In this document: piece after piece, positions 52,872 to 61,148 of the stretch
Position numbering within the stretch: position 1 is the first letter of the stretch
Layout of the letters: the number at the start of each line of letters is the position of its first letter
Assembly (NCBI RefSeq): GCF_028858535.1
Contig: NZ_JAPMOU010000012.1
Coordinates: 100,104-164,103, forward strand
Direction: 5' to 3'
Length of the DNA: 64,000 nt
Source: Spartinivicinus poritis
GTDB lineage: Bacteria; Pseudomonadota; Gammaproteobacteria; Pseudomonadales; Zooshikellaceae
Notes under the pieces: model-generated
What the model saw: only the letters and a program-made list of their open reading frames with translations
Databases searched by the model: none
Told to the model about the DNA's origin: nothing
Position numbers and translations under genes: made by a program

Positions 52872-53859
52872 ACCTATGACACAGCCCATAGTGAGCCGAT
52901 TGGAGCCCACTCAAGTCAGTCGGGCAGGAGTGATTGGTACTGGCACCATTGGTGGCGCCTGGGCTTTACACTTTCTAAGAATGGGAATGGATGTCGTTGC
53001 TTATGATCCAGGCCCTAATGCCCAACAAAATCTGTTGAATATGGTCGAAGCTATTTGGCCCACCATGAAAGAGCTGGGATTGCGTGAAGGCGCCAGCCCT
53101 AAGCGACTGAGTTTTGCCAATAGCATGGAAGAGCTGACTCAACGTGTTCAGGTGATTCAAGAAAGCACCCCAGAAAATTTAACGGCCAAGCGTCAGTTAT
53201 TTGCTGAACTGGATTCAATAACACCCCCAGATGTCGTGATTATTTCCAGTACCTCTGGTTTTGCCATGACGGATATGCAGGTGAATTGCGAGCATCATCC
53301 AGAACGCTTTGTGGTAGGGCATCCGTTTAACCCTCCTTATTTGATTCCTTTCTGTGAAGTGGTGGGGGGAGAACAAACCAGCCCAGATGCGGTTGATTGG
53401 ACTGCGGCTTTTTATGAATCCATCGAAAAGCAAGTTGCCAAAATGGATAAGGAACTACCAGGGTTTATTGGCAATCGGCTGCAAGAAGCCCTTTGGCGCG
53501 AAGCGCTGCATATGGTGGCGAATAACGAATGCAGTGTAGAAGATATCGATAAGTCCATTGCCTATGGGATGGGGTTACGCTGGGCCATTATGGGTCACTG
53601 CTTAACTTATCATTTAGGGGGTGGCCAAGGGGGAATGGCCCATTTATTAGATCATTTTGCCCCAGCCTTGAAGGAGCCCTGGACTCGGTTAGAAGCACCT
53701 GAACTCACCCCTGCATTGCGTGATGCCATGGTACAAGGCTGCCTAAACCAGGCAGAAGGTCGTTCAATTAATGAACTGGTTAAAGAAAGGGATGACTGTT
53801 TAATACGTATTATCAATACGTTAAAAGAATATAAAGCAAACCACGGTATTCAGCGGTAA
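52864..53859 (+). CDS. cdhA: L-carnitine dehydrogenase
   Basis: A 331-residue NAD-dependent dehydrogenase of the 3-hydroxyacyl-CoA dehydrogenase fold that oxidises carnitine to 3-dehydrocarnitine. The Rossmann motif is [18 protein letters not shown], with [18 protein letters not shown] and [18 protein letters not shown] in the body. The length is that of the enzyme without the C-terminal thioesterase domain that some carnitine dehydrogenases carry. MDKPMTQP may begin at either ATG. It is coupled to cdhC. A hairpin repeat follows before the transporter genes. Confidence 0.91.
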   Translation: MDKPMTQPIVSRLEPTQVSRAGVIGTGTIGGAWALHFLRMGMDVVAYDPGPNAQQNLLNMVEAIWPTMKELGLREGASPKRLSFANSMEELTQRVQVIQESTPENLTAKRQLFAELDSITPPDVVIISSTSGFAMTDMQVNCEHHPERFVVGHPFNPPYLIPFCEVVGGEQTSPDAVDWTAAFYESIEKQVAKMDKELPGFIGNRLQEALWREALHMVANNECSVEDIDKSIAYGMGLRWAIMGHCLTYHLGGGQGGMAHLLDHFAPALKEPWTRLEAPELTPALRDAMVQGCLNQAEGRSINELVKERDDCLIRIINTLKEYKANHGIQR

Positions 53860-53904
53860 TACGGAATACTAAACAATACCGTTTTTAACTCTATTCATAG
53901 AGAA

Positions 53905-54047
53905 GTTGCGAGAGAATAAATATGAAGTAACAGGATATTCTTCCACCGCTCTATAAGGCCATCCTTGGCCTTTAGAGCTTTGGCTGTTCCCGACAGCCGT
54001 TCCAGAATACCCTGTCACTCCATATTCCCTGCTTTATCGACACTCTC
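53905..54047. repeat. Dispersed hairpin repeat, copy 6
   Basis: Close to copy 1: ATATGAAGTAACAGGATATT begins the core at 53920 and CCTGTCACTCCATAT ends it. GCTCTA-TAAGGCCATCCTTGGCCTTTAGAGC-type pairing is in the centre, with one base change in the loop side. The outer ends (GTTGCGAGAG and CTTTATCGACACTCTC) are more divergent. It lies between cdhA and the ABC ATPase gene. Confidence 0.83.
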
Positions 54048-54103
54048 AATAACTCTCCATAAGGAGTTGAAACCATAATAACGATAAAAAAAGAGGTTTA
54101 TCC

Positions 54104-55171
54104 ATGAGGAGTACCAGTAGTGAAGCGACCACGATTGAGTGCCAGAATGTCTGGAAAATCTTTGGTGATCGAGCTGAAGAAGCCTTAACTGCCATCCAAA
54201 CCCGTGGGTTAACTAAAGAACAGGTCCACGCCGAATTTGATTGTGTAGTAGGGGTTGCAGGCGCCAGTTTTACCGTATCAGAAGGTGAGGTTTTCTGCAT
54301 TATGGGGCTATCTGGCAGTGGTAAATCAACCCTGGTTCGCCATATTAATCGCCTGATTGAACCCACTGCCGGCAATATCCTGATTGATGATGAAAATATC
54401 AGTGAGTTAGATGATGACTCACTGCGGGCAGTGCGCGCAGATAAAATCGGCATGGTATTTCAGCATACCGCATTACTGCCCCATCGCACAGTAAGAGAAA
54501 ATGTAGCGTTGGGTTTAGAGTTGCGCCATGTGGATGAACAAACCCGGTTACGGATTGCTGAAAAAAAGCTGGCGTTAGTGCAGCTAACAGGCTGGGAAGA
54601 TCGCATGCCTGCTGAACTGTCTGGGGGGATGCAGCAGCGAGTAGGGTTGGCTCGAGCCATGGCAGCAGACCCACGTATTTTATTAATGGATGAGCCTTTC
54701 AGTGCATTAGATCCTTTAATTAGACGTCAGTTGCAGGATCAATTTTTAGCCCTGGCTGAGGTAATGAAAAAAACCACCTTGTTTATTACCCATGATTTAG
54801 ATGAAGCGATTCGTATTGGTCATCGTATCGCGATTATGAAGGATGGCAAAATTGTTCAAATAGGTACACCAGAAGCCATAGTGACAGCCCCGGTTGATGA
54901 TTATGTGGCGGATTTTGTTAAAGGTATTTCTCGACTTAAACTGGTGTTTGCTCAATCGATTATGCAGCCGCTTGCTGATTATTTAAACGAATGCAACACT
55001 TGTCTTGAACAAATTAATCATTTTCCAACAGCAGCCCAAGATGCGAACTTAAATCAACTAATCGATTTAGCCATTGTCCATGATCATCCAACGCTTATTT
55101 GTGATGGAGCAACACCGGTGGGTATTGTAACAAGAAAACAGTTGTTGCGTGGTATACAAGGAGGTGATTAA
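54104..55171 (+). CDS. Betaine/carnitine ABC transporter ATPase (ProV/OpuA type)
   Basis: A 355-residue ATPase of the glycine betaine/proline import type. Walker A GLSGSGKST is at residues 68-76, LSGGMQQ at 172-178 and ILLMDE at 192-197. The N-terminal GDRAEEALTAIQTRGLTKEQ is the longer ProV-type extension. The C-terminus has a partial CBS-like region ending LICDGATPVGIVTRKQLL, which could sense ionic strength as in OpuA. AAAGAGG precedes the start by seven bases. Three bases separate it from the permease, so the two are one operon. Confidence 0.92.
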   Translation: MRSTSSEATTIECQNVWKIFGDRAEEALTAIQTRGLTKEQVHAEFDCVVGVAGASFTVSEGEVFCIMGLSGSGKSTLVRHINRLIEPTAGNILIDDENISELDDDSLRAVRADKIGMVFQHTALLPHRTVRENVALGLELRHVDEQTRLRIAEKKLALVQLTGWEDRMPAELSGGMQQRVGLARAMAADPRILLMDEPFSALDPLIRRQLQDQFLALAEVMKKTTLFITHDLDEAIRIGHRIAIMKDGKIVQIGTPEAIVTAPVDDYVADFVKGISRLKLVFAQSIMQPLADYLNECNTCLEQINHFPTAAQDANLNQLIDLAIVHDHPTLICDGATPVGIVTRKQLLRGIQGGD

Positions 55172-55173
55172 GC

Positions 55174-56532
55174 ATGGCAAGTATGGGTACAGGTATGGAT
55201 AGCACGGTAAATGGTCTGGCAACGAATAATAAGACAAAAGAATTGGAACAGTTAAAACAGTTTTTGGTGCATTCTTCCAATTATTATTCACAACAATTTA
55301 ATCAGCTTGTTCATGGTAAAAAGCTCAGCTTTAATACGGCAGCTGTATTATTTGGGCCACTATGGGCTGCTTATCGCAATATTTGGGTATTATTTTGGAT
55401 CTTGTCAATCGCTGATGTGATTGGCCTGGTTATCATTGGCCGTAGTGTATGGGGCAGTGAAAAATACCCAGAAGCCAGCCTGATGATGGGTGTATCGGTA
55501 TTGGTTTTGTTTCGTTTGCTGGGTGGACTTGTCGCTAATCAACTGTATTATGCTTACTTTAAGCGGTGGCGTGTAAACTCTGGCTTGCAGTGTGGCGTCA
55601 GTACTAAACGAATTGGCATCGGCTGCCTGCTAATATTGGCTACCTATCCACTGACCATTTATCAATTTACCGCTACACATATTGCCAGTTTTCTTGAAAC
55701 CTTCCCTACCTCACGAAAAATTGCGGCAAAAACGGCGCTAGCCATTGACCATAGTGTCGATTGGATGATCAGCCAATTTGAGGGCATGTTTGATAATATT
55801 ACTGCTTGTATTAGAGAAATATTAAATTTTCTTGAGCTGATTTTTATTGGTACACCTTGGCCGGTGATGGCTTTGTTATTACTGTTATTGTCTTGGCGGG
55901 CTGCTGGTTGGAAAGTGGTTGCATTTACTGCTGCAGCACTAGCGTATTTAGGCTTTTTTGGGTTTTGGAATAAAGCCATGAGTACCATGGCGTTAGTGGC
56001 TGCATCTGTATTTATTTGTTTTATCATAGGTACCCCCTTGGGTGTTTTAGCGGCAAGAAAGCCTCGTTTTAATGCGGTGCTAACACCCATATTGGATTTA
56101 ATGCAAACCATGCCAAGCTTTGTTTATTTAATACCGGCCATTGCCTTTTTTTCCATTGGTAAACCGCCTGCCGTATTAGCAACGGTTATTTTTGCCATGC
56201 CCCCTATGATTCGACTAACCACGTTAGGCATAAAACAGGTGCCGGAGTCAGTGATTGAAACCATGTTAGCGTTTGGTGCAACCTCGCGACAAATTCTATT
56301 TAAAGCAGAATTACCTTTGGCTGTCCCTTCCATTATGACGGGTATCAATCAAAGCATCATGATGAGCTTGTCAATGGTGGTGGTGGCTGCCTTGATAGGA
56401 GCGGGAGGGTTAGGGTATGACGTACTGTTTTCATTGCAGCATTTAGAGGCGGGCAAAGGTTTATTAGCCGGTATTGCCATTGTGCTATGTGCAATGATAC
56501 TGGACAGGATTGTTCAAGGAAAAAGAAAATAG
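55174..56532 (+). CDS. Betaine/carnitine ABC transporter permease with DUF2628-like N-terminus
   Basis: A 452-residue ProW-type permease. The C-terminal 230 residues are the transport domain, with several helices and the coupling loop AFGATSRQILFKAELPLA, then NQSIMMSLSMVVVAALIGAGGLG. The first 160 residues are an added membrane region with FGPLWAAYRNIWVLFWILS, resembling DUF2628, and three helices. GGAGGTGA precedes the start. In Pseudomonas the CbcW permease is about 280 residues and lacks this addition. It may anchor the transporter to other membrane proteins, which is inference. Confidence 0.87.
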   Translation: MASMGTGMDSTVNGLATNNKTKELEQLKQFLVHSSNYYSQQFNQLVHGKKLSFNTAAVLFGPLWAAYRNIWVLFWILSIADVIGLVIIGRSVWGSEKYPEASLMMGVSVLVLFRLLGGLVANQLYYAYFKRWRVNSGLQCGVSTKRIGIGCLLILATYPLTIYQFTATHIASFLETFPTSRKIAAKTALAIDHSVDWMISQFEGMFDNITACIREILNFLELIFIGTPWPVMALLLLLLSWRAAGWKVVAFTAAALAYLGFFGFWNKAMSTMALVAASVFICFIIGTPLGVLAARKPRFNAVLTPILDLMQTMPSFVYLIPAIAFFSIGKPPAVLATVIFAMPPMIRLTTLGIKQVPESVIETMLAFGATSRQILFKAELPLAVPSIMTGINQSIMMSLSMVVVAALIGAGGLGYDVLFSLQHLEAGKGLLAGIAIVLCAMILDRIVQGKRK

Positions 56533-56631
56533 GACACCTCTAAAGAAAAAATCACTATTTTTAGAGGCATCCTATAGATGTTCTTCGTGAATGATTTTAA
56601 TTAGAACAATAAAAAAGAGGTAGTAATAATA

Positions 56632-57645
56632 ATGAGTAAAATAATAAAAAAACTAGGGTTAGCCACTGTGTTTACCTTCGGGATTACCCAGGTTGCTGCA
56701 GCTAAAGATACCATTGTGATTGGTGAAGTGAGCTGGGATGCTTCTTTGGCTATTGAACAGGTATTGAAACAGGTCATGGAAAAGCATTTGGATGTTAACG
56801 TAAAAATAGTGGCTACTGATCAATCTGCGATTTGGGCAGCGATGGACAAAGGTAAAGGGAGTATTGATGTTCACCCTGATGTGTGGACATCCTCTCAAGC
56901 GGAGCCTTGGACAAAGTTTGTGGTGAAAGGAGGCAAAGAGTCGGTATTGGCTAATCAAAAACCGTATATGGGAACAGAAGGTTTATTTATTCCTGGCTAT
57001 ATCCAAGACAAGTATGGGGTAAAATCCGTTTATGACTTAGCCAAGCCTGAAATCGCTAAATTATTTGACCAAGACGGGGATGGCAAAGGAGATTTTTGGC
57101 CTGGTGCGCCAGGCTGGGGAATTGTTAAAGTCAATCAAGTCAAAGCGAAAAGCTATGGATTTGATCAATATTTTAAAGCCTTTCATGTGTCTGATGCTAT
57201 TCTAAGGGCGCAACTTAAAACAGCCTTTCGTAAGAAAACCGGGATTTTATTTTATTCCTGGACGCCTGACTGGATTCACAAGGCATATGATTTACGAAAA
57301 TTAGAAGAGCCAACATTTACTGGTTATGCTAGTAAAGATAAACAACAAGATCCTAACTATAACCCAGATGGCTGCTGGAATATGGTAAAAGGGGATGAAT
57401 GGTTGGAGAAGAGTGCTATTACCTGTGATTGGCCAGAAACGAAAGTCTATTTAGCTTACTCAAAATCGTTACTAAGCCGAAATATTCAAGTAGCCCAGTT
57501 TTTAAATAATGTGTCTTTTACAACGGATGACATTAGCCAGTGGATATATCAGATTGCTCAAGAAAAAGAAGCCCCTGAAGATGTCGCTGAAGAGTGGATT
57601 AACAATAACCAAGCTGTTGTTAAGCAATGGTTAAATCAGTCATAA
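56632..57645 (+). CDS. Betaine/carnitine-binding periplasmic protein (CaiX/ProX-like)
   Basis: A 337-residue OpuAC-type solute-binding protein. A signal peptide covers residues 1-24 (basic KIIKKLG, hydrophobic LATVFTFGITQVAAA), with probable cleavage after Ala24. IVIGEVSWDASLAIEQVL, VATDQSAIWAAMDKGKGSID, HPDVWTSSQAEPW and the aromatic GAPGWGIV and FYSWTPDWIHK supply the usual aromatic cage for quaternary amines. Behind the ATPase and permease, in a carnitine locus, carnitine or betaine is the likely ligand, as in CaiX of Pseudomonas. The 99-bp gap before the gene has no clear promoter. Confidence 0.9.
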   Translation: MSKIIKKLGLATVFTFGITQVAAAKDTIVIGEVSWDASLAIEQVLKQVMEKHLDVNVKIVATDQSAIWAAMDKGKGSIDVHPDVWTSSQAEPWTKFVVKGGKESVLANQKPYMGTEGLFIPGYIQDKYGVKSVYDLAKPEIAKLFDQDGDGKGDFWPGAPGWGIVKVNQVKAKSYGFDQYFKAFHVSDAILRAQLKTAFRKKTGILFYSWTPDWIHKAYDLRKLEEPTFTGYASKDKQQDPNYNPDGCWNMVKGDEWLEKSAITCDWPETKVYLAYSKSLLSRNIQVAQFLNNVSFTTDDISQWIYQIAQEKEAPEDVAEEWINNNQAVVKQWLNQS

Positions 57646-57678
57646 ACCCTTATATCCATACCCTCTAGAGTAACTCTG

Positions 57679-57706
57679 CTGAGGGAGAGCAAGATACTTC
57701 CCTCAG
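57679..57706. terminator. Hairpin between convergent genes
   Basis: CTGAGGGA and TCCCTCAG (8-bp perfect arms, 12-base loop). It overlaps the stop of the following minus-strand gene by a few bases and has no T run. Confidence 0.4.
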
Positions 57707-58503
57707 TTGCTAAAGCGGTATTTATCTTTAATTTTTGCTAGATCTCCGTTTGCTTGTAACTTGATCATACCTTCTGTTATTAACCTGGCATAGTGTTTAG
57801 AAGAAGGTAGCACTGGAGAAAAAGCTATAGACATGCCGCCTGTTTTTAAACAACCTGCCATTTTAAGCTTATATGTCAGCTGGTGTGTTTGTATTGTATG
57901 GCTAATCACATAGGGACTATCGATAATAGCATCAACACGCTTTGTAGCTAGCTTTTGAATATTTCTTAGTAATGCTCCACGGTCATCACCTTTTAACACT
58001 TGAATAAAGTGGCTATTCGTATTTTGTTTTATATATTGGTCTACCTCACCACCATCATCGTAAGGGTAATCCTGTACAATGCCTAAGCGAATGTTTTCTA
58101 AGCTGTTGACGTTTATATATTGCCAGGTGGAGTTACCTCGGATGTGAAAGCACATATTATAGGTGACTTGTGGTATAGTAGGGAAAATAAAGTCAGGGGT
58201 AATACTTTTTGAGGATCCAAATACCGCGTTATATTTTCCATTTCTTGTTTCGAGAATGGCTCTTGACCAAGGCATGCTGGCCAGTTTCAACGAATATCCA
58301 TGGTCAGCTAAAATGCGTATGACTACTTCAGAAAAAATGCCAGGTTTTTCGGCGAACCCCTCTTCAGTGGATGGATCTACACAAATATAAGGGCACCACC
58401 CATTGCCAGCCACAATAATCACATCGCTCATTGTGATGATTGGTTTGAGAAAAAGTATGAATAAAAGAAGCGCCGCTAAGCATCTATTGGTAGTACTGTT
58501 CAT
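57703..58503 (-). CDS. Periplasmic solute-binding-like protein (SBP_bac_3)
   Basis: A secreted protein of about 266 residues in the amino-acid-binding family. ATG 58503 gives a signal sequence (RCLAALLLFILFLKPIITM). GNGWCPYICVDPSTEEGFAEKPG, VIRILADHGYSLKLASMPWS and GKYNAVFGSSKS follow the family layout, but the usual ligand-binding Arg/Asp pattern is weak. It is convergent with the betaine-binding gene and is not part of a transporter. Ligand unknown. It belongs to a loose cluster with two other such proteins and a sensor kinase. Confidence 0.8.
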   Translation of the reverse strand: MNSTTNRCLAALLLFILFLKPIITMSDVIIVAGNGWCPYICVDPSTEEGFAEKPGIFSEVVIRILADHGYSLKLASMPWSRAILETRNGKYNAVFGSSKSITPDFIFPTIPQVTYNMCFHIRGNSTWQYINVNSLENIRLGIVQDYPYDDGGEVDQYIKQNTNSHFIQVLKGDDRGALLRNIQKLATKRVDAIIDSPYVISHTIQTHQLTYKLKMAGCLKTGGMSIAFSPVLPSSKHYARLITEGMIKLQANGDLAKIKDKYRFSN

Positions 58504-58733
58504 TACATAGTGACTTGTCACCCGTTAAAGGTGCTTTGGAAATGTTTACTTTTTCTGTTGAGATACTCACCAGTATAGTATAGGGCACCTTTAAGGCGTT
58601 GGTTTAAAGGTATGTTGGTGGCTGTCGACTAGTGAGTAAAGCCTCCAGTTGGTGGTTAGTGTCAGTATACCCGTCGAGAATGATTTTTAGGTTTTGCTAT
58701 CATCGCTCCTAATCACCAAGGAAGGTGTGAATG
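58504..58733. other. Spacer before the family-2 hairpin
   Basis: A 230-bp AT-rich spacer upstream of the minus-strand binding-protein gene. I see no gene in it. The promoter of that gene should lie here. Confidence 0.3.
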
Positions 58734-58806
58734 CAGTTAATGCATTATGACATGGATGTCATGTATTAGGGCAATGCAGGAGCAATTGCCGAGGTGCAAT
58801 TAACTG
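58734..58806. repeat. REP-like hairpin, family 2 copy B
   Basis: Outer arms CAGTTAAT (58734-58741) and ATTAACTG (58799-58806). Inside is the palindrome ATGACAT-GG-ATGTCAT, then TTAGGGC, CAGGAGC and TTGCC. The interior order matches copy A (26096-26180), although the outer stem is different. It lies upstream of the sensor kinase. Confidence 0.6.
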
Positions 58807-58966
58807 TCACCCCAATCACCTATTAATATAGGCTCAAGGGGCTTCGTCACTTGATGGCCTCACCTAAAAACCCTTCGCATTGGGTATATATAGGCTACTG
58901 AATGGTTGAATTGGGTAATCCTATCTAAGCTATTGACATACAGAATCAAGATGAACTGATGTTGTT
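58807..58966 (+). other. Leader of the sensor-kinase operon
   Basis: A 160-bp stretch before the kinase start. TTGACA occurs near 58935, but no -10 lies at the right distance. No ribosome site is strong. Confidence 0.3.
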
Positions 58967-61147
58967 ATGTCTGACCGAGAAGTGCCTGCAAGTGAAACCG
59001 CTGCTTTAGTTGGAACACGCAATTCAATAGCGACTCAATTACTAAAAGCGGTTTTTTCAATCTACCTGTTAATTACTATAGTGCTAACACTTACCCATAT
59101 GGTAGTCGATTTTACTGAAACCAAACAGAGTATATACAATGAGTTAATTAATATTAGTGAAGCGTTCGCTCCAGTGTTGCGGAGATCTATCTGGGATCTT
59201 AACCCAGAATCGACAAAGAGTGCTCTTGAAGGAATGAATAAATCATCCCATGTACTAGGTGTGCTTATCAGAGATAATAATAATAATATAATTGGTGCTT
59301 TAGGTCCAATTTTTGATCAAACGATTGAAGTGTCTTTTTCTAATAAGGAAAAGACTATAGATATTATCTCTGAGTATGAGGTGTTTGAGCACTCAACAGT
59401 AATAACGCCTATTAAATTATTGAATATTTATACTAAGGAAAAAGTCAAAAAATATAAGATTGAACAAATTGGGGTATTAACATTATATTCCAGTCATAGT
59501 GTTGTATTTGATAGTGTTAAACTTGGGTTTGCCTTAATTATCGTTAATGCTGTATTAAAAACAGCAGCATTATGGATGTTGTTCCTGTTATTCTCACGCT
59601 ATATGTTGGCTAAGCCATTAGCTATATTATCCCGTGCGATGGAAAAAGTGAGATCAGATAACATCGATAATGTAGACGTTGACCTTAACGTAAAAAAGTA
59701 TAATGAATTGACCGTGCTGGAAGCAGGTTTCAACCAGATGATTAGCAGTTTATTGGAAACCAGGAGGCATTTGCAAAATAGCCATCATCGTCTGACTGTT
59801 TTATTGAGCGGCATTAGAGGCTTATCCAGTGCTAGTGATAGATTTAGCGCCATGGCGTTGGCGACACACAATGTCATTGAGCTTATCTATCATGATATTA
59901 TCCAACTAATTCAATTTGGCCACTTCGAGTATAATCAGAAATCGAAAGAAAGCTTTTTTACCTATCAATATAAATTGACAGACAAAAGGGTGGATAGTGT
60001 TAGTCAACAACAGCTGATGAGTCTTAACTGTTATGATGTTCATGAAGTATTACCTGAAGCAATCAAGGATGTTGAAAATAATGGGAGTTTATATAGTGAA
60101 CATGATGATAAATTGATTTTTTTGGTTAAGCGCCAAAATGAATTATTAGGGTTTATAGAAATCAATGGTAAACTTGAGCAGCCGTTATCTTTAGAAGATA
60201 AAAATGCTATTAGTATGTTGATAGAGTCTTTGTCGATTACACTCGATAATATTTATATTAGGCAAGGGTTAGAGCAACAGGTTAAAATGAGAACCAAAGT
60301 GCTCAAGGATACACTGGATCAACTGCAAAAAGAACATGTCCGATTAAAAGAAACACAGTCTAAGCTGGTTCATTCAGAAAAAATGGCAGGTTTAGGTGTA
60401 TTGGTAGCAGGGGTGGCCCATGAAATTAACAATCCTGTTAACTTTGTCCATGTGGGAGGGCAAAACCTTGAGCATGAGCTAGAAACATTTAAATCATTTA
60501 TTTTTGAGCTAGCAGGTGAAGAGGCTAGTCAATCCATAAAAGATGAGTTCAATACACGTTTTGCTAAGCTGTTTAAACATAGTAATAATATATTAAATGG
60601 TAGTACACGAATTAAAAATATTGTTCATGAGTTGAAATCGTTTTCCCGGTTTGATGAAGATAGTAGGAGTGATGTGAATATTATTGCTGAGCTAAGGTCG
60701 ACTATTAAATTAGTAACAACCAGGTTTAAACGTAGTGTGGATTTTTATTGTGATTTTAAATCGGCACCATTAATTACGTGTTGGCCAGCTAAGCTTAACC
60801 AAGTTTTTCTCAATTTATTGATCAATGCTTGTCAGGCAATCCAGGAAAAATACCATCAATTGACTGAGTCAGAAGTAGGCCACTTATTTATTCGTTCATT
60901 TCAAACAAGTAAATACGTGTATATCAGTTTTGAAGATGACGGAATTGGAATGCCCAAAGAGGTACAGCAAAAAATATTTGATCCCTTTTTTACCACCAAG
61001 AAGGTAGGGGAGGGAACAGGTCTGGGCTTATCACTATCCCATGAAATTGTTGAAAGGCATGATGGTTGTATATCAGTGAATACGGTGGATCAAATAGGAA
61101 CTACAATAACGGTATCGCTTCCATTGCATGATCACTACGAGGATTGA
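58967..61147 (+). CDS. Membrane sensor histidine kinase
   Basis: A 726-residue kinase. Membrane helices lie at about residues 22-48 and 186-212, with a periplasmic sensor region between them (about 49-185). A HAMP-like linker is at about 213-265 and a GAF-like region at about 280-430. His485 in AGVAHEINNPVNFVH is the phosphoacceptor. The ATPase domain has NLLINACQAI (N box), ISFEDDGIGMPKEVQQKIFDPFFTTK and GTGLGLSLSHEIV (G2). The HEINNP form places it in the PhoR-related NtrB-like group of HPK4. The next gene, only one base after, is its probable response regulator. The ligand is unknown. Confidence 0.9.
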   Translation: MSDREVPASETAALVGTRNSIATQLLKAVFSIYLLITIVLTLTHMVVDFTETKQSIYNELINISEAFAPVLRRSIWDLNPESTKSALEGMNKSSHVLGVLIRDNNNNIIGALGPIFDQTIEVSFSNKEKTIDIISEYEVFEHSTVITPIKLLNIYTKEKVKKYKIEQIGVLTLYSSHSVVFDSVKLGFALIIVNAVLKTAALWMLFLLFSRYMLAKPLAILSRAMEKVRSDNIDNVDVDLNVKKYNELTVLEAGFNQMISSLLETRRHLQNSHHRLTVLLSGIRGLSSASDRFSAMALATHNVIELIYHDIIQLIQFGHFEYNQKSKESFFTYQYKLTDKRVDSVSQQQLMSLNCYDVHEVLPEAIKDVENNGSLYSEHDDKLIFLVKRQNELLGFIEINGKLEQPLSLEDKNAISMLIESLSITLDNIYIRQGLEQQVKMRTKVLKDTLDQLQKEHVRLKETQSKLVHSEKMAGLGVLVAGVAHEINNPVNFVHVGGQNLEHELETFKSFIFELAGEEASQSIKDEFNTRFAKLFKHSNNILNGSTRIKNIVHELKSFSRFDEDSRSDVNIIAELRSTIKLVTTRFKRSVDFYCDFKSAPLITCWPAKLNQVFLNLLINACQAIQEKYHQLTESEVGHLFIRSFQTSKYVYISFEDDGIGMPKEVQQKIFDPFFTTKKVGEGTGLGLSLSHEIVERHDGCISVNTVDQIGTTITVSLPLHDHYED

Positions 61148-61148
61148 C

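Noticed and set aside
20936..54047. CRISPR array interpretation of the recurring repeats
   Set aside because: Copies are kilobases apart with no regular spacers and no cas genes.
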